From Perognathus longimembris pacificus (lineage: Eukaryota; Chordata; Mammalia; Rodentia; Heteromyidae): a DNA stretch of 64,000 bases. The notes beneath the pieces are model-generated. The model worked only from the letters and a program-made list of their open reading frames with translations, was not told the origin of the DNA and did not search any database. Numbering within the stretch: position 1 is the first letter of the stretch; each line of letters begins with the position of its first letter. The position numbers and the translations under genes are program-made. The DNA is taken from the NCBI RefSeq assembly GCF_023159225.1, contig NC_063166.1:45005149-45069148 (forward strand). The letters are read 5' to 3'. Positions 45,931-56,372 of this stretch are shown here, piece by piece.

Positions 45931-46227
45931 CTCCTAGGACACAGAGAGGGCCAATAATAATCTGAAGGGAGTTTGTAACTTGGCCCTCTGTATGCTAAAC
46001 AAAGCCATTTGGGCACTGCAGCCATAGTCATACTTACAAAGTTCTGTAGTGAAACACATAGGATATATGCTGCCTAAGGGAAAAAAAAAACAACAAAATA
46101 GATTTTCTTCAAAGAACCATTGTAAGACTTCTTAGAATTTTTAATATTACTGGACATGCATATGATATGTAGCACTTACCAAATTAATTTTAAGTTACAG
46201 CGCCCTCTGCACTCACCCCCAACTTTT

Positions 46228-46361
46228 TTAAAAGTTTTTATTATAAAACTGATGTACAGAGAGGTTACAGTTTCACACGTTAGGCATTAGATACATTTCT
46301 TGTACTGTTTGTTACCTTGCCCCTCATACCCCTCTCCCCCCTCCCCTGTCCCCCCCTGAGG
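46228..46361 (-). mobile_element. 134-bp L1 tail insertion with perfect TSD
   Basis: Minus-strand L1 3' end: ttttattataaaactgatgt, agaggttacagtttcacac, tgtactgtttgttacc, then the C-rich tract at 46330-46358, where the element stops. The TSD actcacccccaactttt is at 46211-46227 and 46362-46378. Confidence 0.93.
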
Positions 46362-46378
46362 ACTCACCCCCAACTTTT

Positions 46379-47685
46379 GTAGAATAACTTACAAGACTGT
46401 CATTAACGAGACCCAGATGAAATCATGCAACAATTAAGTTCATGCCACAACGATTTGTTAACCGTGGTTCATGTACATGGTCTCAACAGGAAGCATTTAT
46501 ACCTTATCTGGGACTCCTTCAATCTTTAAATAGTTTAGCTAGCTTAACTACTTCAATTAACTAAGCAATTTGGAAGGTCAAGGCACCGGCTGGTTTAAAT
46601 GTAGCATGATCAACTATTCACAAGTTACATTTTGGGATCTCTCCATTTCATGTCTCTTTTTGGTTTCATGGTCAGGCAGGCTCTGTCAATATGTCAACTG
46701 TCTTAGGTTTGGTTACCAGGAAACAGATTCTGGAATGGGAAGCTGCATAAAATGTATCTGGAGTTACAGCTGGGAGGAAATAAAAAAGACACTATTGGGT
46801 AGAGGAAATCTGATGAACTTAACTTCCAGGATCTTAAAGGAAGTTCTGGAATTCCTGGGTGTTGCCCCCAAGTTGAAGCAGGATCTAGGCCTCATAACTC
46901 TGGGTTACTCCCCAGGAGGTTGCCTAACTTTGGTGAAATATGTAATTGTGGTGAAGATCAATTCTTGGTGAGAGACATAATTCTGAGCACCAGCTGCCAG
47001 TACTTCAAGCGTTTGGGTGAATGACTGTGCTGACCAGAATAAGGGCAGCTGGATGGACAATCACAGGGTCTGTTCAATCAGTATGGCCTGACAACTTTTG
47101 CCCGAATATTTTACTCACTGTGTTCAGAAACTGTGTTTTTTTCTTTTCAGAGGATAATTGTGTAAAAGGTCCTTCATGATGGAGCCTGAGTTTCTGTTGT
47201 CTCTGTAGAGAGGGAAGGGTTGGTCAGATGGCTGCTATCTCTATGTAAGTGGGAAGGCACAGTCCTCATGAGGAATACAGGAGGAGGTCAGTGTCATCCA
47301 GCCTTTTAAATCAAATTACACCAGAGTGATGAAGCACATCCACCAACAGTGAGATGTAACACAGGAGTGTTTATGACAAATTCTTCTAAAATGTATGACC
47401 TGAGGCCACTCAGGCTTGTTTAATAGGTGAAGCTGGGGAAGGGAAACTTGACCACACTGTAATTCTGAAGATGACTCTGCATACCATCTCATGAACTAGT
47501 CTGTTTTATCAAATGTTTTCAGAAAATATAAGGCAACATTATGTAAGTTGAAATCATTTCCAACGTATTGCATATTGAAGTATTTTAAGTGAGCATTGTT
47601 CTCTGAGTCCATTAATTGTTCATCTAAAGATTTACATAGTTTATAAGAATGTTCTATTTGCTCAGTGAATACTTTATTATTACTT
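46379..47685. other. Unclassified sequence, no gene recognised
   Basis: 46610-47000 has a long frame (46570-46971, 133 codons) and a texture reminiscent of an old LTR, but I cannot assign it. The rest is unique. Confidence 0.45.
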
Positions 47686-47689
47686 ATTA

Positions 47690-47842
47690 ATACCCTATTA
47701 TTCTTTATTAAATACTTCATATGCATCATTCAACTAATCTTTACAACAGCTCTGATGTTAATACTATTCATGTCCCTGTATTCCAAATAAAGGAACTAAG
47801 GTTTAATAAACTTAGATTTTCCAATGTCTCACAAGTAATAAT
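47690..47842 (-). mobile_element. MIR, split by an L1
   Basis: ttaaatacttcatatgcatcattcaactaatctttacaacagctctgatg and following text match reverse MIR. The end (taggcct...) continues after the L1 at 49398 to about 49440. Confidence 0.75.
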
Positions 47843-47853
47843 TAGGCCTTGAC

Positions 47854-48882
47854 AAAACTGGTTCAACACCTGCAACAAACTAAAACTAGATCCTTATATA
47901 TCACCCTGCACCAAAATCAATTCCAAATGGATCAAAGACCTCGAAATCAAAACAGATACCCTGAAAACACTAAAAGAAGGAGTAGGAGAAACACTTGGGC
48001 TCCTTGGCACAGAACGGAACTTCCTTAACAAAGACCCAGAAATGCTACAAATCAAAGAAAGGATGGACAAATGGGACTGCATCAAACTGCAGAGCTTCTG
48101 CAGGGCAAGGACATAGCTCGCAAGACAAACAGAAAGCACACAGATTGGTAAAAGATCTTTACAGGCCATACAATGAACAAAGACCTCATATCTAAAATAT
48201 ATACAGAACTAAAAAAATTAAATTCCTTCAAAACAAAACTGCAAAGAACCAACAGCCCCCTCAACAAGTGGGCTAAAGACCTAAAATGAGACTTCTCTGA
48301 TGAGGAAATGAGAATGGCCAAGAGACATATGAAAAAGTGCTCTACATCACTGGCCATAAAGTAAATGCAAATCAAAACAACATTGAGATTCCACCTCACC
48401 CCAGTAAGAATGTCCTTTATCAAGGAAACTAACAATAATAAATGTTGGAGGGGATGTGGCCAAAAGGGAACCCTACTTCATTGTTGGTGGGAATGTAAAC
48501 TGGTTCAGTCACTCTGGCAAGCAATATGGAGATTCCTCAGAAGGCTAAATATAGAACTCCCATATGACCCAGCAGCCCCACTTTGGGGCATCTACCTAAA
48601 AGACCACAAACAAGAACACACTAAAGCCACCAGCACAACATGTTTATCACAGCACAATTTGTCATAGCAAGAATCTGGAACCAACCCAGTTGCCCCTCAG
48701 TAGACGAATGGATCAGGAAAATGTGGTACATATACACAATGGAATTTTATGCCTTTATCAGAAAGAATGACATTGCCCCATTCGTAAGGAAATGGAAAGA
48801 CTTGGAAAAAATTATACTAAGTGAAGTGAACCAGACCCAAAGAAGCATGGACTCTATGGTCTCCCTCATAGGGAATAATTAA
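47854..48882 (+). pseudogene. L1 ORF2 C-terminal fragment
   Basis: Decoded pieces are WTNGTASNCRASAGQ (48070-48110), [20 protein letters not shown] and the Cys/His segment [18 protein letters not shown] (48365-48500). Then follow [14 protein letters not shown] and [15 protein letters not shown], ending DSMVSLIGNN with TAA at 48880-48882. Breaks are a 1-bp loss near 48100, an in-frame stop just before 48365 (gtaaatg) and a 1-bp loss near 48641 where MFI shifts frame. No reverse transcriptase core is present. Confidence 0.93.
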
Positions 48883-49397
48883 CACAGGCTTAGGCTAGTC
48901 ACAGCAGAGGATCACAAGAGCCTAATAGCTATGCCCTTATGAATGCATAAGATAATGCTAAGTGAAATGAACTCCATGTTATGGAAAAGAGTGATATATC
49001 ACTGTTGTAATTACTTTCAACATGCCATGTGAAACTGTAGCTCCTATTGTTGATGATCCTCTTGTATCCCCTTCCTGTGGTTGTACCGCACTATCACTGT
49101 ATCTTATCTGAGTACATTGGAAACTGTATATACTGGTATTAGAACTAGGGAAGTGAAAGGGAATATCAAAATTGAGAGACACAGGATAAAAAGACAAACG
49201 ACTACAAAAGCAATACTTGCAAAAATCATTTGGTGTAAACCAACTGAACAACTCATGGGGGGAGAGGGAAAAGGGGAGGGGGTAGAGAGGAGGTAGGGAG
49301 GGAGGAGGTAACAAACAGTACAAGAAATGTACCCAAGGCCTAACATATGAAAGTGTAACCTCTCTGTACATCATTTTGGCAATAAATAAGAAAAAAA
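47854..49397 (+). mobile_element. Young 5'-truncated L1, 1.5 kb, with TSD
   Basis: Plus-strand L1 starting in the ORF2 C-terminal third, then a 3' UTR with a G-rich tract at 49255-49310 and an aataaataag end. The TSD taggccttgac / taggcctcgac is at 47843-47853 and 49398-49408 (one mismatch). It interrupts a MIR. Confidence 0.93.
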
Positions 49398-49440
49398 TAG
49401 GCCTCGACTCCAAAACTTGGTTCTTACTTCTTCTGTACAT

Positions 49441-49984
49441 TGCCATATCATTAAAGTTAACATTTTTTGGTTAGGCATTTTCAGAACAAATTCTTATGAG
49501 AGCTGAAAGCCAGACCCCTTGAATCCTACATGGTAAATTTTAGGCAAAATTTGAAATGGAGAATTTTCATGAAAATACCATGAAATTGTATCTGATATAT
49601 TTTTCCACATGGAAACCGTATCCTTAATATTTGATGTTGATCAAGGCACATTGTATGCATAAATGAATATGTCAAAATGGACCTATTTGCACAACTAATT
49701 GATATGATTCAAAGAGCAAAATAGACTCTAACAATATTATCATAGCATGAAAAATGAGATAAAAATAGAAGTTAACCGTCAATACTACCATCAAATCTAT
49801 TCTTTTTCTCTTTTTGTTTCTTCATGAATCTAGTACAGGAAAAATTTATCTTTAGCTACCTGCATACATTCCAGAGCTATTACATTGAATCATATGAAAA
49901 CTTCAGTATTTCACCATTATTTTACAAGAATGATAATTTGATATAGCCCAATCTAATATTTTTAGCCTTAACATATGTCATTTT
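49441..49984. other. AT-rich unique sequence, nothing recognised
   Basis: No repeat family, ORF or motif stands out. Confidence 0.5.
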
Positions 49985-50115
49985 AACTTTCATATTTTAT
50001 TATAAAGGTGATGTACAGAGGGCTTACAGTTATGTAAATCAGATAATGAGAATATTTTTTTTGAAATGTCACCCCCTTCCTCATTTTCTCCCAGTTTTTG
50101 CCCTTCAACCCATGC
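49985..50115 (-). mobile_element. Old L1 3' end remnant
   Basis: attataaaggtgatgtacag, agggcttacagttatgtaaa and cacccccttcctcattttct match the old L1 tail at 23320-23410. Confidence 0.7.
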
Positions 50116-50129
50116 TATTTTTAAATTTT

Positions 50130-50359
50130 TCTTTTTTTTTTTTTTTCTAGCACTGAGGCTTGAACTCAGAACCTCTTCTTCTCACTCAGGTTTCTTCCTT
50201 ATGGCTGGTGCTGTACTCCTTGAGCTATACCTTCAATCTGGTTAATTAGAGATGGTGTCTCAAAGACTTTTCTGTCCATGCTGGCTTCAACTGCAGTCTT
50301 CCAGGTCCCAGTCTTTTGAGCAGCTTGGATTACAGATGTGAGCCACAAGTGCCTGGCTA
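50130..50359 (-). mobile_element. 7SL/tRNA-like dimeric SINE
   Basis: T run, then right half (gcttgaactcagaacctc), then left half (gattacagatgtgagccac), ending gtgcctggc. Confidence 0.85.
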
Positions 50360-51470
50360 ATATGTGTCATCGACATTTTCTATGTTGTTATACAATCTTT
50401 CTATTTGCCTGCTTTAATAAGTGTCTAATGCTCCATCAATAAAAGCCCTGGTTTCTGTTTGTTGTCCTTAATGTTTCTTATTCAGATATCAAAGATGGGT
50501 ATCATTACACATACACATTTTTCTCTCTTTAGGGCTTTCTTATTTGAGGTAACTTCCAATGATAGAATTATTAGATCTAAGAAAATTAATGCCGTAAGAC
50601 GTTTTGTATGTGTGTTGGTACTGGGGCTTGAACTCCAGGCCTGGGCACGGTCCCTGAGCTATTTTGCTGAAGGCTAGTGATCTACTACTTGAGCCACAGC
50701 TCCATTTCTAGCCTTTTGGTGCCTCATTGGAGATAAGAGTCTCAAAGACTTTCCTGCCTGGACTGGCTTTGAAACACAATTCTTAGATCTCAGCCTCCCA
50801 AGTAGCTAGTATTATATGCCTGACCTACTTGCACCTGGCAATATGTGACTTTGGGAGATGTTTAGCTAAGTCACTAATTTTCAGTATAAATAAATTGTAG
50901 CCAGCAGAATACAAATGTACAAACTTATCAGAACCTGGATAACCTTGATATATTCTCATTATTTTTGCTAATATGAGTGCAAAATTATACTTAGTGCTTT
51001 AATTTGTTTTTCTGTGATCACAGCAAGGTGGGCCATTCCTGCATATGGTTGTTTATTAAGATCACTTCCTCCCACATAGATGATCAGATTAGGTTCTTTG
51101 CTCATTCATCTATCAAGCATCTAATTTTCATATAATTGTGCATTTTCTATAATACAGACTAATCTTTCTATTAGAAACATTTTAATGCACTTTCTTCTAA
51201 TTTTATCAATACTTTAGAATTTAAAATTGGGTTTTATAGTATTAAGTCTAAACTTTTCTTAACTAGTAAAGCTTAGAAAGCTTTAATCCTGCATATATGC
51301 AAACATGTTTTATTTATTATTTGCCACATTTTATAAAACTTGAAAATATTAATTTTCTTGTTTATATAAGATTTATTTTGATTAATAAGTCAAGGATATG
51401 AGCTAAATAAAAATGTTAATCAGATATCCCTAAGGTACTTCACTAAGTCTTTCTCCATTGTTTAATGGTA
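50360..51470 (-). mobile_element. Ancient L1M 3' UTR/ORF2 end
   Basis: Plus-strand landmarks: cattttctatgttgttatac; gaggtaacttccaatgatagaattattag (compare aattcctagaagtggaattgctggg); after a SINE, aattatacttagtgctttaatttg; then ggttctttgctcattcatct. All are in the order of a reverse L1M tail. Confidence 0.7.
50605..50840 (-). mobile_element. 7SL/tRNA-like dimeric SINE
   Basis: Full-length minus-strand copy inserted in L1M: cttgagccacagctccattt right half and agcctcccaagtagct left half. Confidence 0.88.
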
Positions 51471-51540
51471 TTTCCTATAAGACTAAAATCATTTAACATG
51501 ATAGAACAATATATTTCTGGAGCATTTACTTCCACATTTA

Positions 51541-51770
51541 TTGTTTTTTTTGTGCCAGTAGGTTTGAATGCAAGACCTGGGCACTGTCCCTTAGCTTTAT
51601 CTCTCAAGGCTAGCATTCTACCACTTGTGTCAAAGCTCAGCTTTTCTGTGATTAATTCATGCTAAGGGTTTCACAGATTTTTCTACTTGGTTTAGGTTTG
51701 AACCTCTATCCTCAGATCTCAGCCTTCTGAGTAGCTAGGGTTACAGGCATGAGCCACTGATGCCTAGCTA
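51541..51770 (-). mobile_element. 7SL/tRNA-like dimeric SINE with TSD
   Basis: T run at 51543-51550, tagcattctaccacttgtg and gagtagctagggttacaggc. The TSD tacttccacattt is at 51528-51540 and 51771-51783. Confidence 0.9.
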
Positions 51771-51824
51771 TACTTCCACATTTTTATGGTTATAAAATAT
51801 GATTATAAGATGTAGTAAAGGAGT

Positions 51825-52125
51825 TTGATCTTAGGTTTTACATTTTCTAGGCAGACACTCTACTGTTAAGCAATACCTCCAGCTTTCATTGCTCTGGTTA
51901 TTGTTTAGATAGGGTCTCCATTTTGCTCTGGCTAGCTTGGGCCATGAGTCTCTTATTCTATGCTTCCCACTATAGCTCAGATCACAACATATATCACTAT
52001 ACTCCATTATTCTTTGAGATGAGGTTTCTCAATCATTTTTGCCCTTTTGGCCTTTTGGCCTTGAACCACAATCCTCCTTAGTAGCTAGGATAACAGATGT
52101 GAACAACTGGTACTTGGCTGAGATA
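51825..52125 (-). mobile_element. Old degraded SINEs
   Basis: A tRNA-like remnant (ggcagacactctactgttaa) and two left-half remnants (gggtctccattttgctctgg; agtagctaggataacagatg) indicate two or more decayed SINEs. Confidence 0.6.
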
Positions 52126-52224
52126 CATTTTAATATTGGATAGGATGCTCTTTAATGATTTGAAACTGAGAATATTTGAAATAATTTCCCTTTCTATGTT
52201 CTTCTCACAATTTGCAAAGATTTA

Positions 52225-52920
52225 ACCATGATGTCTTAGTTATCTTTTGCTGCTATAAAATAATATCACAAACTTAATGGCTAAAAATAGCACAATTTTT
52301 GTGCCTTATAGTTTTGTCTGTCATAAGTCTGACTCTGCTAGTATCCAATTATCAATAGGGTTTGTGTTCTCTTGTGGAGGCCCAAGGGGAAAATCCATGT
52401 TTTTGCTCTTTCCAGCCTCTAGAGAGCATCCTACATGCATTGGTTCATGGCCCCTTCCTCCATCTTTTCTTTTTTTTTTTTGGCCAGTCCTGGGCCTGAG
52501 CACTGTCCCTGGCTTCCTTTTTGTTCAAGGCTAGCACTTGAGCCATAGCGCCACTTCTGGCCGTCTTCTGTCGTCTTCTGTATATGTGGTGCTGGGGAAT
52601 CGAACCCAGGGCCTCATGTATACGAGGCAGGCTCTCTTACCACTAGGCCATATCCCCAGCCCCACCCCTTCCTCCATCTTTGAAGGTAGCTGTACTGCCC
52701 TTATCTTAGCATTTTTTCACAGTGAGCACATTCTCACACTGTGATTTTAAGGACTCAAGCATAAGATCAGGCCTACCTGGATAATCTAGGCCAACGTATT
52801 TACTCTATGGTCTTCACTCTTCACTCTGCACTTTTACCACTAAAGGCAATGTGTTCACAGACTCTGAGGAGTAGAATGTGGGCATGTTTGGGGGATCATC
52901 AATCTGCCAATCACAAGTAG
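52225..52920 (+). mobile_element. Ancient mammalian interspersed repeat, split by SINE
   Basis: cttagttatcttttgctgctataa begins a repeat text known across mammals. It continues cttatagttttgtctgtcat, ctctttccagcctctagag and ttcatggccccttcctccatctt. After the SINE come acctggataatctaggcc and atgtgttcacagactctgag...gggcatgtttggggg. I recognise the text but cannot safely name the family. Confidence 0.65.
52467..52664 (-). mobile_element. IDL-Geo-like dimeric SINE with TSD
   Basis: Minus-strand copy with T run, ccagtcctgggcctgagc, B box ggaatcgaaccc (sense ggttcgattcc) and end tatccccagcccc. The TSD ccccttcctccatctt is at 52451-52466 and 52665-52680. A 10-bp tandem repeat (gtcttctgtc) at 52562-52580 is private to this copy. 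Confidence 0.93.
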
Positions 52921-53076
52921 TACTGGAACTGTATTTGGAATTCTGTTGGATATATGTTAGAAGACCTTGGTAACATTGACATTTGTGTGATAGTTCACTT
53001 TCCCACCCATCAGTAAGGTGTAGCTTAGTCTTTATGGTGATCACCTCGTGACATTTGGAAGTTTCCTTTCATAGTT

Positions 53077-53084
53077 TTGTTTGT

Positions 53085-53124
<40 letters not shown>

Positions 53125-53356
53125 TTAGTTTTTATGCCAGTCCTGGGGCTTGAATTCAGTATGGATGCTGTACCTGATCTTCTTTCCCACAAAGCTGTTA
53201 CTCTACTACAGAGCTACAGCTCTGTTTCTAGCTTTTTGTTGATTAATTGGAGAGTCTTCAAAACTTTTTTACATGGGCTGGCTTTGAACTGAGAGCCTCA
53301 GATCTCAGCGTCCTGAGTAGCTAGTATTAATAGGCATAAGCCACCAGTGCCTGGCT
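53077..53356 (-). mobile_element. 7SL/tRNA-like dimeric SINE
   Basis: Right half ctactacagagctacagctctg, left half agcgtcctgagtagctagta, ending cagtgcctggc. A probable TSD cctttcatagtt / ccttcatagtt is at 53065-53076 and 53358-53368, which would place the TG repeat in the SINE tail. Confidence 0.85.
53088..53122. repeat. (TG)n microsatellite
   Basis: About 17 pure TG units, next to a SINE tail. Confidence 0.97.
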
Positions 53357-53369
53357 CCCTTCATAGTTG

Positions 53370-54115
53370 TAAAGGCACTAGCTCATCAGTTATTCTCTTT
53401 AAACTTCCAAATTGTGTGTTGTCCTTGTGAGCAGGATTTCTCTCGGCCCATTTTCTTCCCCAGGATATTTTTCTTTTCTAACAAGTTCTTGTTCGGTGTC
53501 CTTAATTCTTTATGAAAATGTATTCCCTAACGTAATATCAATTTGGCAACTGCGCTACAAGAAGCATGTGCTGCTGGCAATCGTGGTTCCGCGTGCAGTC
53601 AGCTCCTGGGGAATCAGCCCAGCGATGCCATATTGAGAAATCTCCATTTTCATTATTTATTTGAAAAGATGCAAAAATGCTGAGTACTGAGATGACCTTC
53701 AGAACTTGGGAAAGGTGGCTGAGCATTACATGTTGACCTACTTTGCACACTGTTCCGAACAGAAGGACACCCAGCAGTCCAGGAGCGGCTCTGGCAAGGG
53801 GAAGTGGCATATGGACCTGGGGTAGAGAGGCAAAGCTTTGCTTAGGGACGCTGCACAGACCTTCTCTCCAAATGATTGATTAATTTCTACTTCACCAGTT
53901 TGTAGTTCATAATCCACTTCTTTCTAAGCTTGATGTTCATATGGAAAGCAGACCGTTGAGATGTGAAGGAAGGATCTAAAAATTGGGAAGTGAGGGACCT
54001 GTTTCCCGCCTCAACTGCAAACATGACTGAGCCATATGGCAGTGAGCAGGTAGGGGAGATTTTCAGAAGACCAGTTACCTTATTTTTAATACAGGGACAT
54101 GGGGAGAGGATGGGA
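53370..54115. other. Unique sequence, no gene recognised
   Basis: 53520-53640 is CpG-containing and repeat-free with frames on both strands, but there is no recognisable domain. Confidence 0.5.
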
Positions 54116-54366
54116 CTCAATCTGGGGTAAACTGCTTTGGTGAATGGCAACTCCTTTGTACAACTACTTAAAGATAATAAAAATATTTTTTAAAAGGCTT
54201 TATAATATTCAATGTACATCTGTGAAAATAAAACCAGGTAAATAGAGTTTTGAGAGTGATGAAAGGGATGACATTGATCAAGATGTTTTATACTCACAAA
54301 ACTGACATGTTGAATTGAAACGCCTGTACAACCACTTAAAGGTAATTCAAAAATATTAAAAATTAC
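54116..54366 (+). mobile_element. Unnamed repeat 3' ends (copies 2 and 3)
   Basis: Copy 2 (54116-54196): ggtaaactgctttggtgaat, ggcaactcctttgtacaact and acttaaagataataaaaat. Copy 3 (54255-54366): gatgacattgatcaagatgt, then acaaaactgacatgttgaat, cctgtacaaccacttaaagg and a taattcaaaaat end. The two lie in tandem, same orientation. Confidence 0.65.
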
Positions 54367-54470
54367 TTATTGGAAAATCAGTGGGGTATCAATTGTTTCT
54401 GTGTTCATAGTTCTTTCCCCTTTATTGACTCTTTGAAATGAACTATCTCCTTTGTGTTTGTTGTGTGCAT

Positions 54471-54690
54471 GCTGGTACTGGGGCTTGGACTCAAGGTCTT
54501 GTGGTCTCACTTGGCTTTTTCATTCAAGGCTGGTGCTCTACTACTTGAGTCATACCTCTAGTTCCAGGTTTTGGGTGGTTAATTGGAGATAAGAGTCTCA
54601 TGGACCTTTCTGCAGGGGCTGGCTTAGAACTTTAATCCTCAGATCTCAGACTCCTGAGTAGTTAGGATCCTAGCCATCAGTACCCAGCAA
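54471..54690 (-). mobile_element. 7SL/tRNA-like dimeric SINE
   Basis: gtgctggtactggggcttgg, ctctactacttgagtcatac and cagactcctgagtagttagg, ending cagtacccagc. Minus strand, moderately diverged. Confidence 0.87.
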
Positions 54691-55890
54691 CACAATCTTT
54701 TGTGACCTGTTTACCTGAGGAATATCTCTGATCCTTAGAATTATTTCTCATTTCAGCCTCTAGGCAATTGGGTTTCAGGGATTCCTGCTTTGAGGATTGA
54801 TAGTAGGACTTGATATTTTGTCTAAATAATAGGCATATAGGACTAAGACCACATTGGTTTTCTGACATCAGATCATCCAGCACGCACTCTGTAGGACTCT
54901 TTTGTTTCACAGAAACCCCACAGGCTTGTCTTCAAGTCCCAGACAAAGATCAGATGGCTCTGATTTGCCAAGGCAGCCTCTCCAGTGCGTCTTGAGGAGT
55001 TTCCTTCCTCCTCCCCACCCCGCCCTGCTTTCTGCTAAGCATTGCTGTATCTCATGGCCAGCTGTGCTCCTGTTTCCTGCAGATCAGACCCTCTGACATC
55101 TGATGATTCTTCAATGGCTTCGCATCAGATTTCCAGGGCTTCTCATGGCCCTTTCATTTGTGCTTTATTTATTTATGGTTTTTTGCTTAGTATCCTGTTG
55201 CCCATGTAAATCTTGTGAGAAATCTAATCTCATCTGGGGGGTGGCGGTGGGCAGGGGTGAGCCACAGTGCTCAGTTTTCACAGACTTTCTTCAGATTCTG
55301 GTCTTTCCTTCTCTTCTCACCTCTGAGATTTATTTCCTGGTACAGGACGTATCCAGACTGTGGTGGAAGGTGAGGGCTGACTACTCTGGTCCACTGTGTA
55401 TCTGGTTCCTGTCAGAGGCATTCAAGTTATCCCTAACCCTCTCCTGGGTCCAGGAAGTGAACCCCAGCCAACAGATCTAGGACTCTGCATTGGGTTTGTG
55501 ATTGCAACACCATCTTTTCTACTGAATGATGTCAGAAGCCTTGAGACTCACTTTGAAGGTTGCAGAATGTTTTTAAGAATTCAAGCATAGAAACAATAAC
55601 AGGCTGCATACCTTGCTATTGACTTTTTTGACTGAGACATTAATTTCTGGGAAACTGGTAAACTCACTGCTGGAAAGAGTTCCTGAGGATTAGAGAAAGA
55701 AATAGTGTGTGATATTCCTCTTTTAGGACTAAGTAGAAAGCAGGGGCAGGTACCTCTTATGAATGTTTTTCATACATATTGTTTACACTATTTGGCCGTA
55801 CTCTTTGTATTTAAATCAAGTATTTAATTGTGTACAAAACTGGAGACAGATGAGGTTCGATCTTGTTTTTTTCATTAGACTTGTGGTTTT
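54691..55890. other. Unique sequence, no gene recognised
   Basis: The 125-codon frame at 55103-55480 is hydrophobic at its start (LLMALSFVLYLFMVFCLVSCC). It has no known domain and no upstream gene structure that I can see. I treat it as chance. Confidence 0.5.
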
Positions 55891-55894
55891 GGAG

Positions 55895-56110
55895 AGATTT
55901 TTTTATTAAAAGGATAAATTTAATTGGCACATAAAGTTTGTACATAGTGCTGTGTACAGTATTATTTGATATATATATGTATATATATAGAATATGTAAC
56001 AATTCTATCAGAAATTATTAGTGTTTCCTCTCTTCAAGAATCTATCATTTCTGGAAACTTTGTTTTGAAATATATGAAACTTTTGCAAACTAGAGTTAAC
56101 GTCTGTACTC
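55895..56110 (-). mobile_element. L1MA/MB-like 3' UTR
   Basis: taatttggcacataaagttt-type text, ttgatatatatatgtata, gaatatgtaacaattctatcag and tctatcatttctggaaactt follow the reverse 3' UTR of primate/rodent-shared L1M elements. Includes an AT microsatellite at 55969-55990. Confidence 0.6.
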
Positions 56111-56139
56111 TAGAACATTAGCCTTTATCTTTTTTTCCT

Positions 56140-56372
56140 TCTTTTTTGGCATGTCTTTGGGATTGAGCTCAAGAATTGGGTTATCTCCCTGAGCTTTTGG
56201 CTCAAGGCTGATGCTCTACCACTTGAGTCACAGCTCTATTACCAGCTTTTGGTGGTTGATGGTAGGCAAGAGTCTCTGGACTTACTTGACTGGGCTGGCT
56301 TTGAACTGTGGTCCTCAGATCTCAGCCTTCTGAGTAGCTAGCACTATAGGTGTGAGCCATCAGTGCCTGGTT
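56140..56372 (-). mobile_element. 7SL/tRNA-like dimeric SINE
   Basis: ttggctcaaggctgatgctc, taccacttgagtcacagctc and agccttctgagtagctagca, ending tcagtgcctgg. Confidence 0.88.

Noticed and set aside
49104..49446. Open frames on the opposite strand of L1 3' ends, recurring with similar sequence at several L1 copies
   Set aside because: The recurrence reflects the shared L1 3' UTR and ORF2 end read antisense, not a conserved gene.
55103..55480. 125-codon frame with a possible membrane segment
   Set aside because: A single hydrophobic stretch without family similarity, gene structure or repeat of the pattern elsewhere. Treated as chance.
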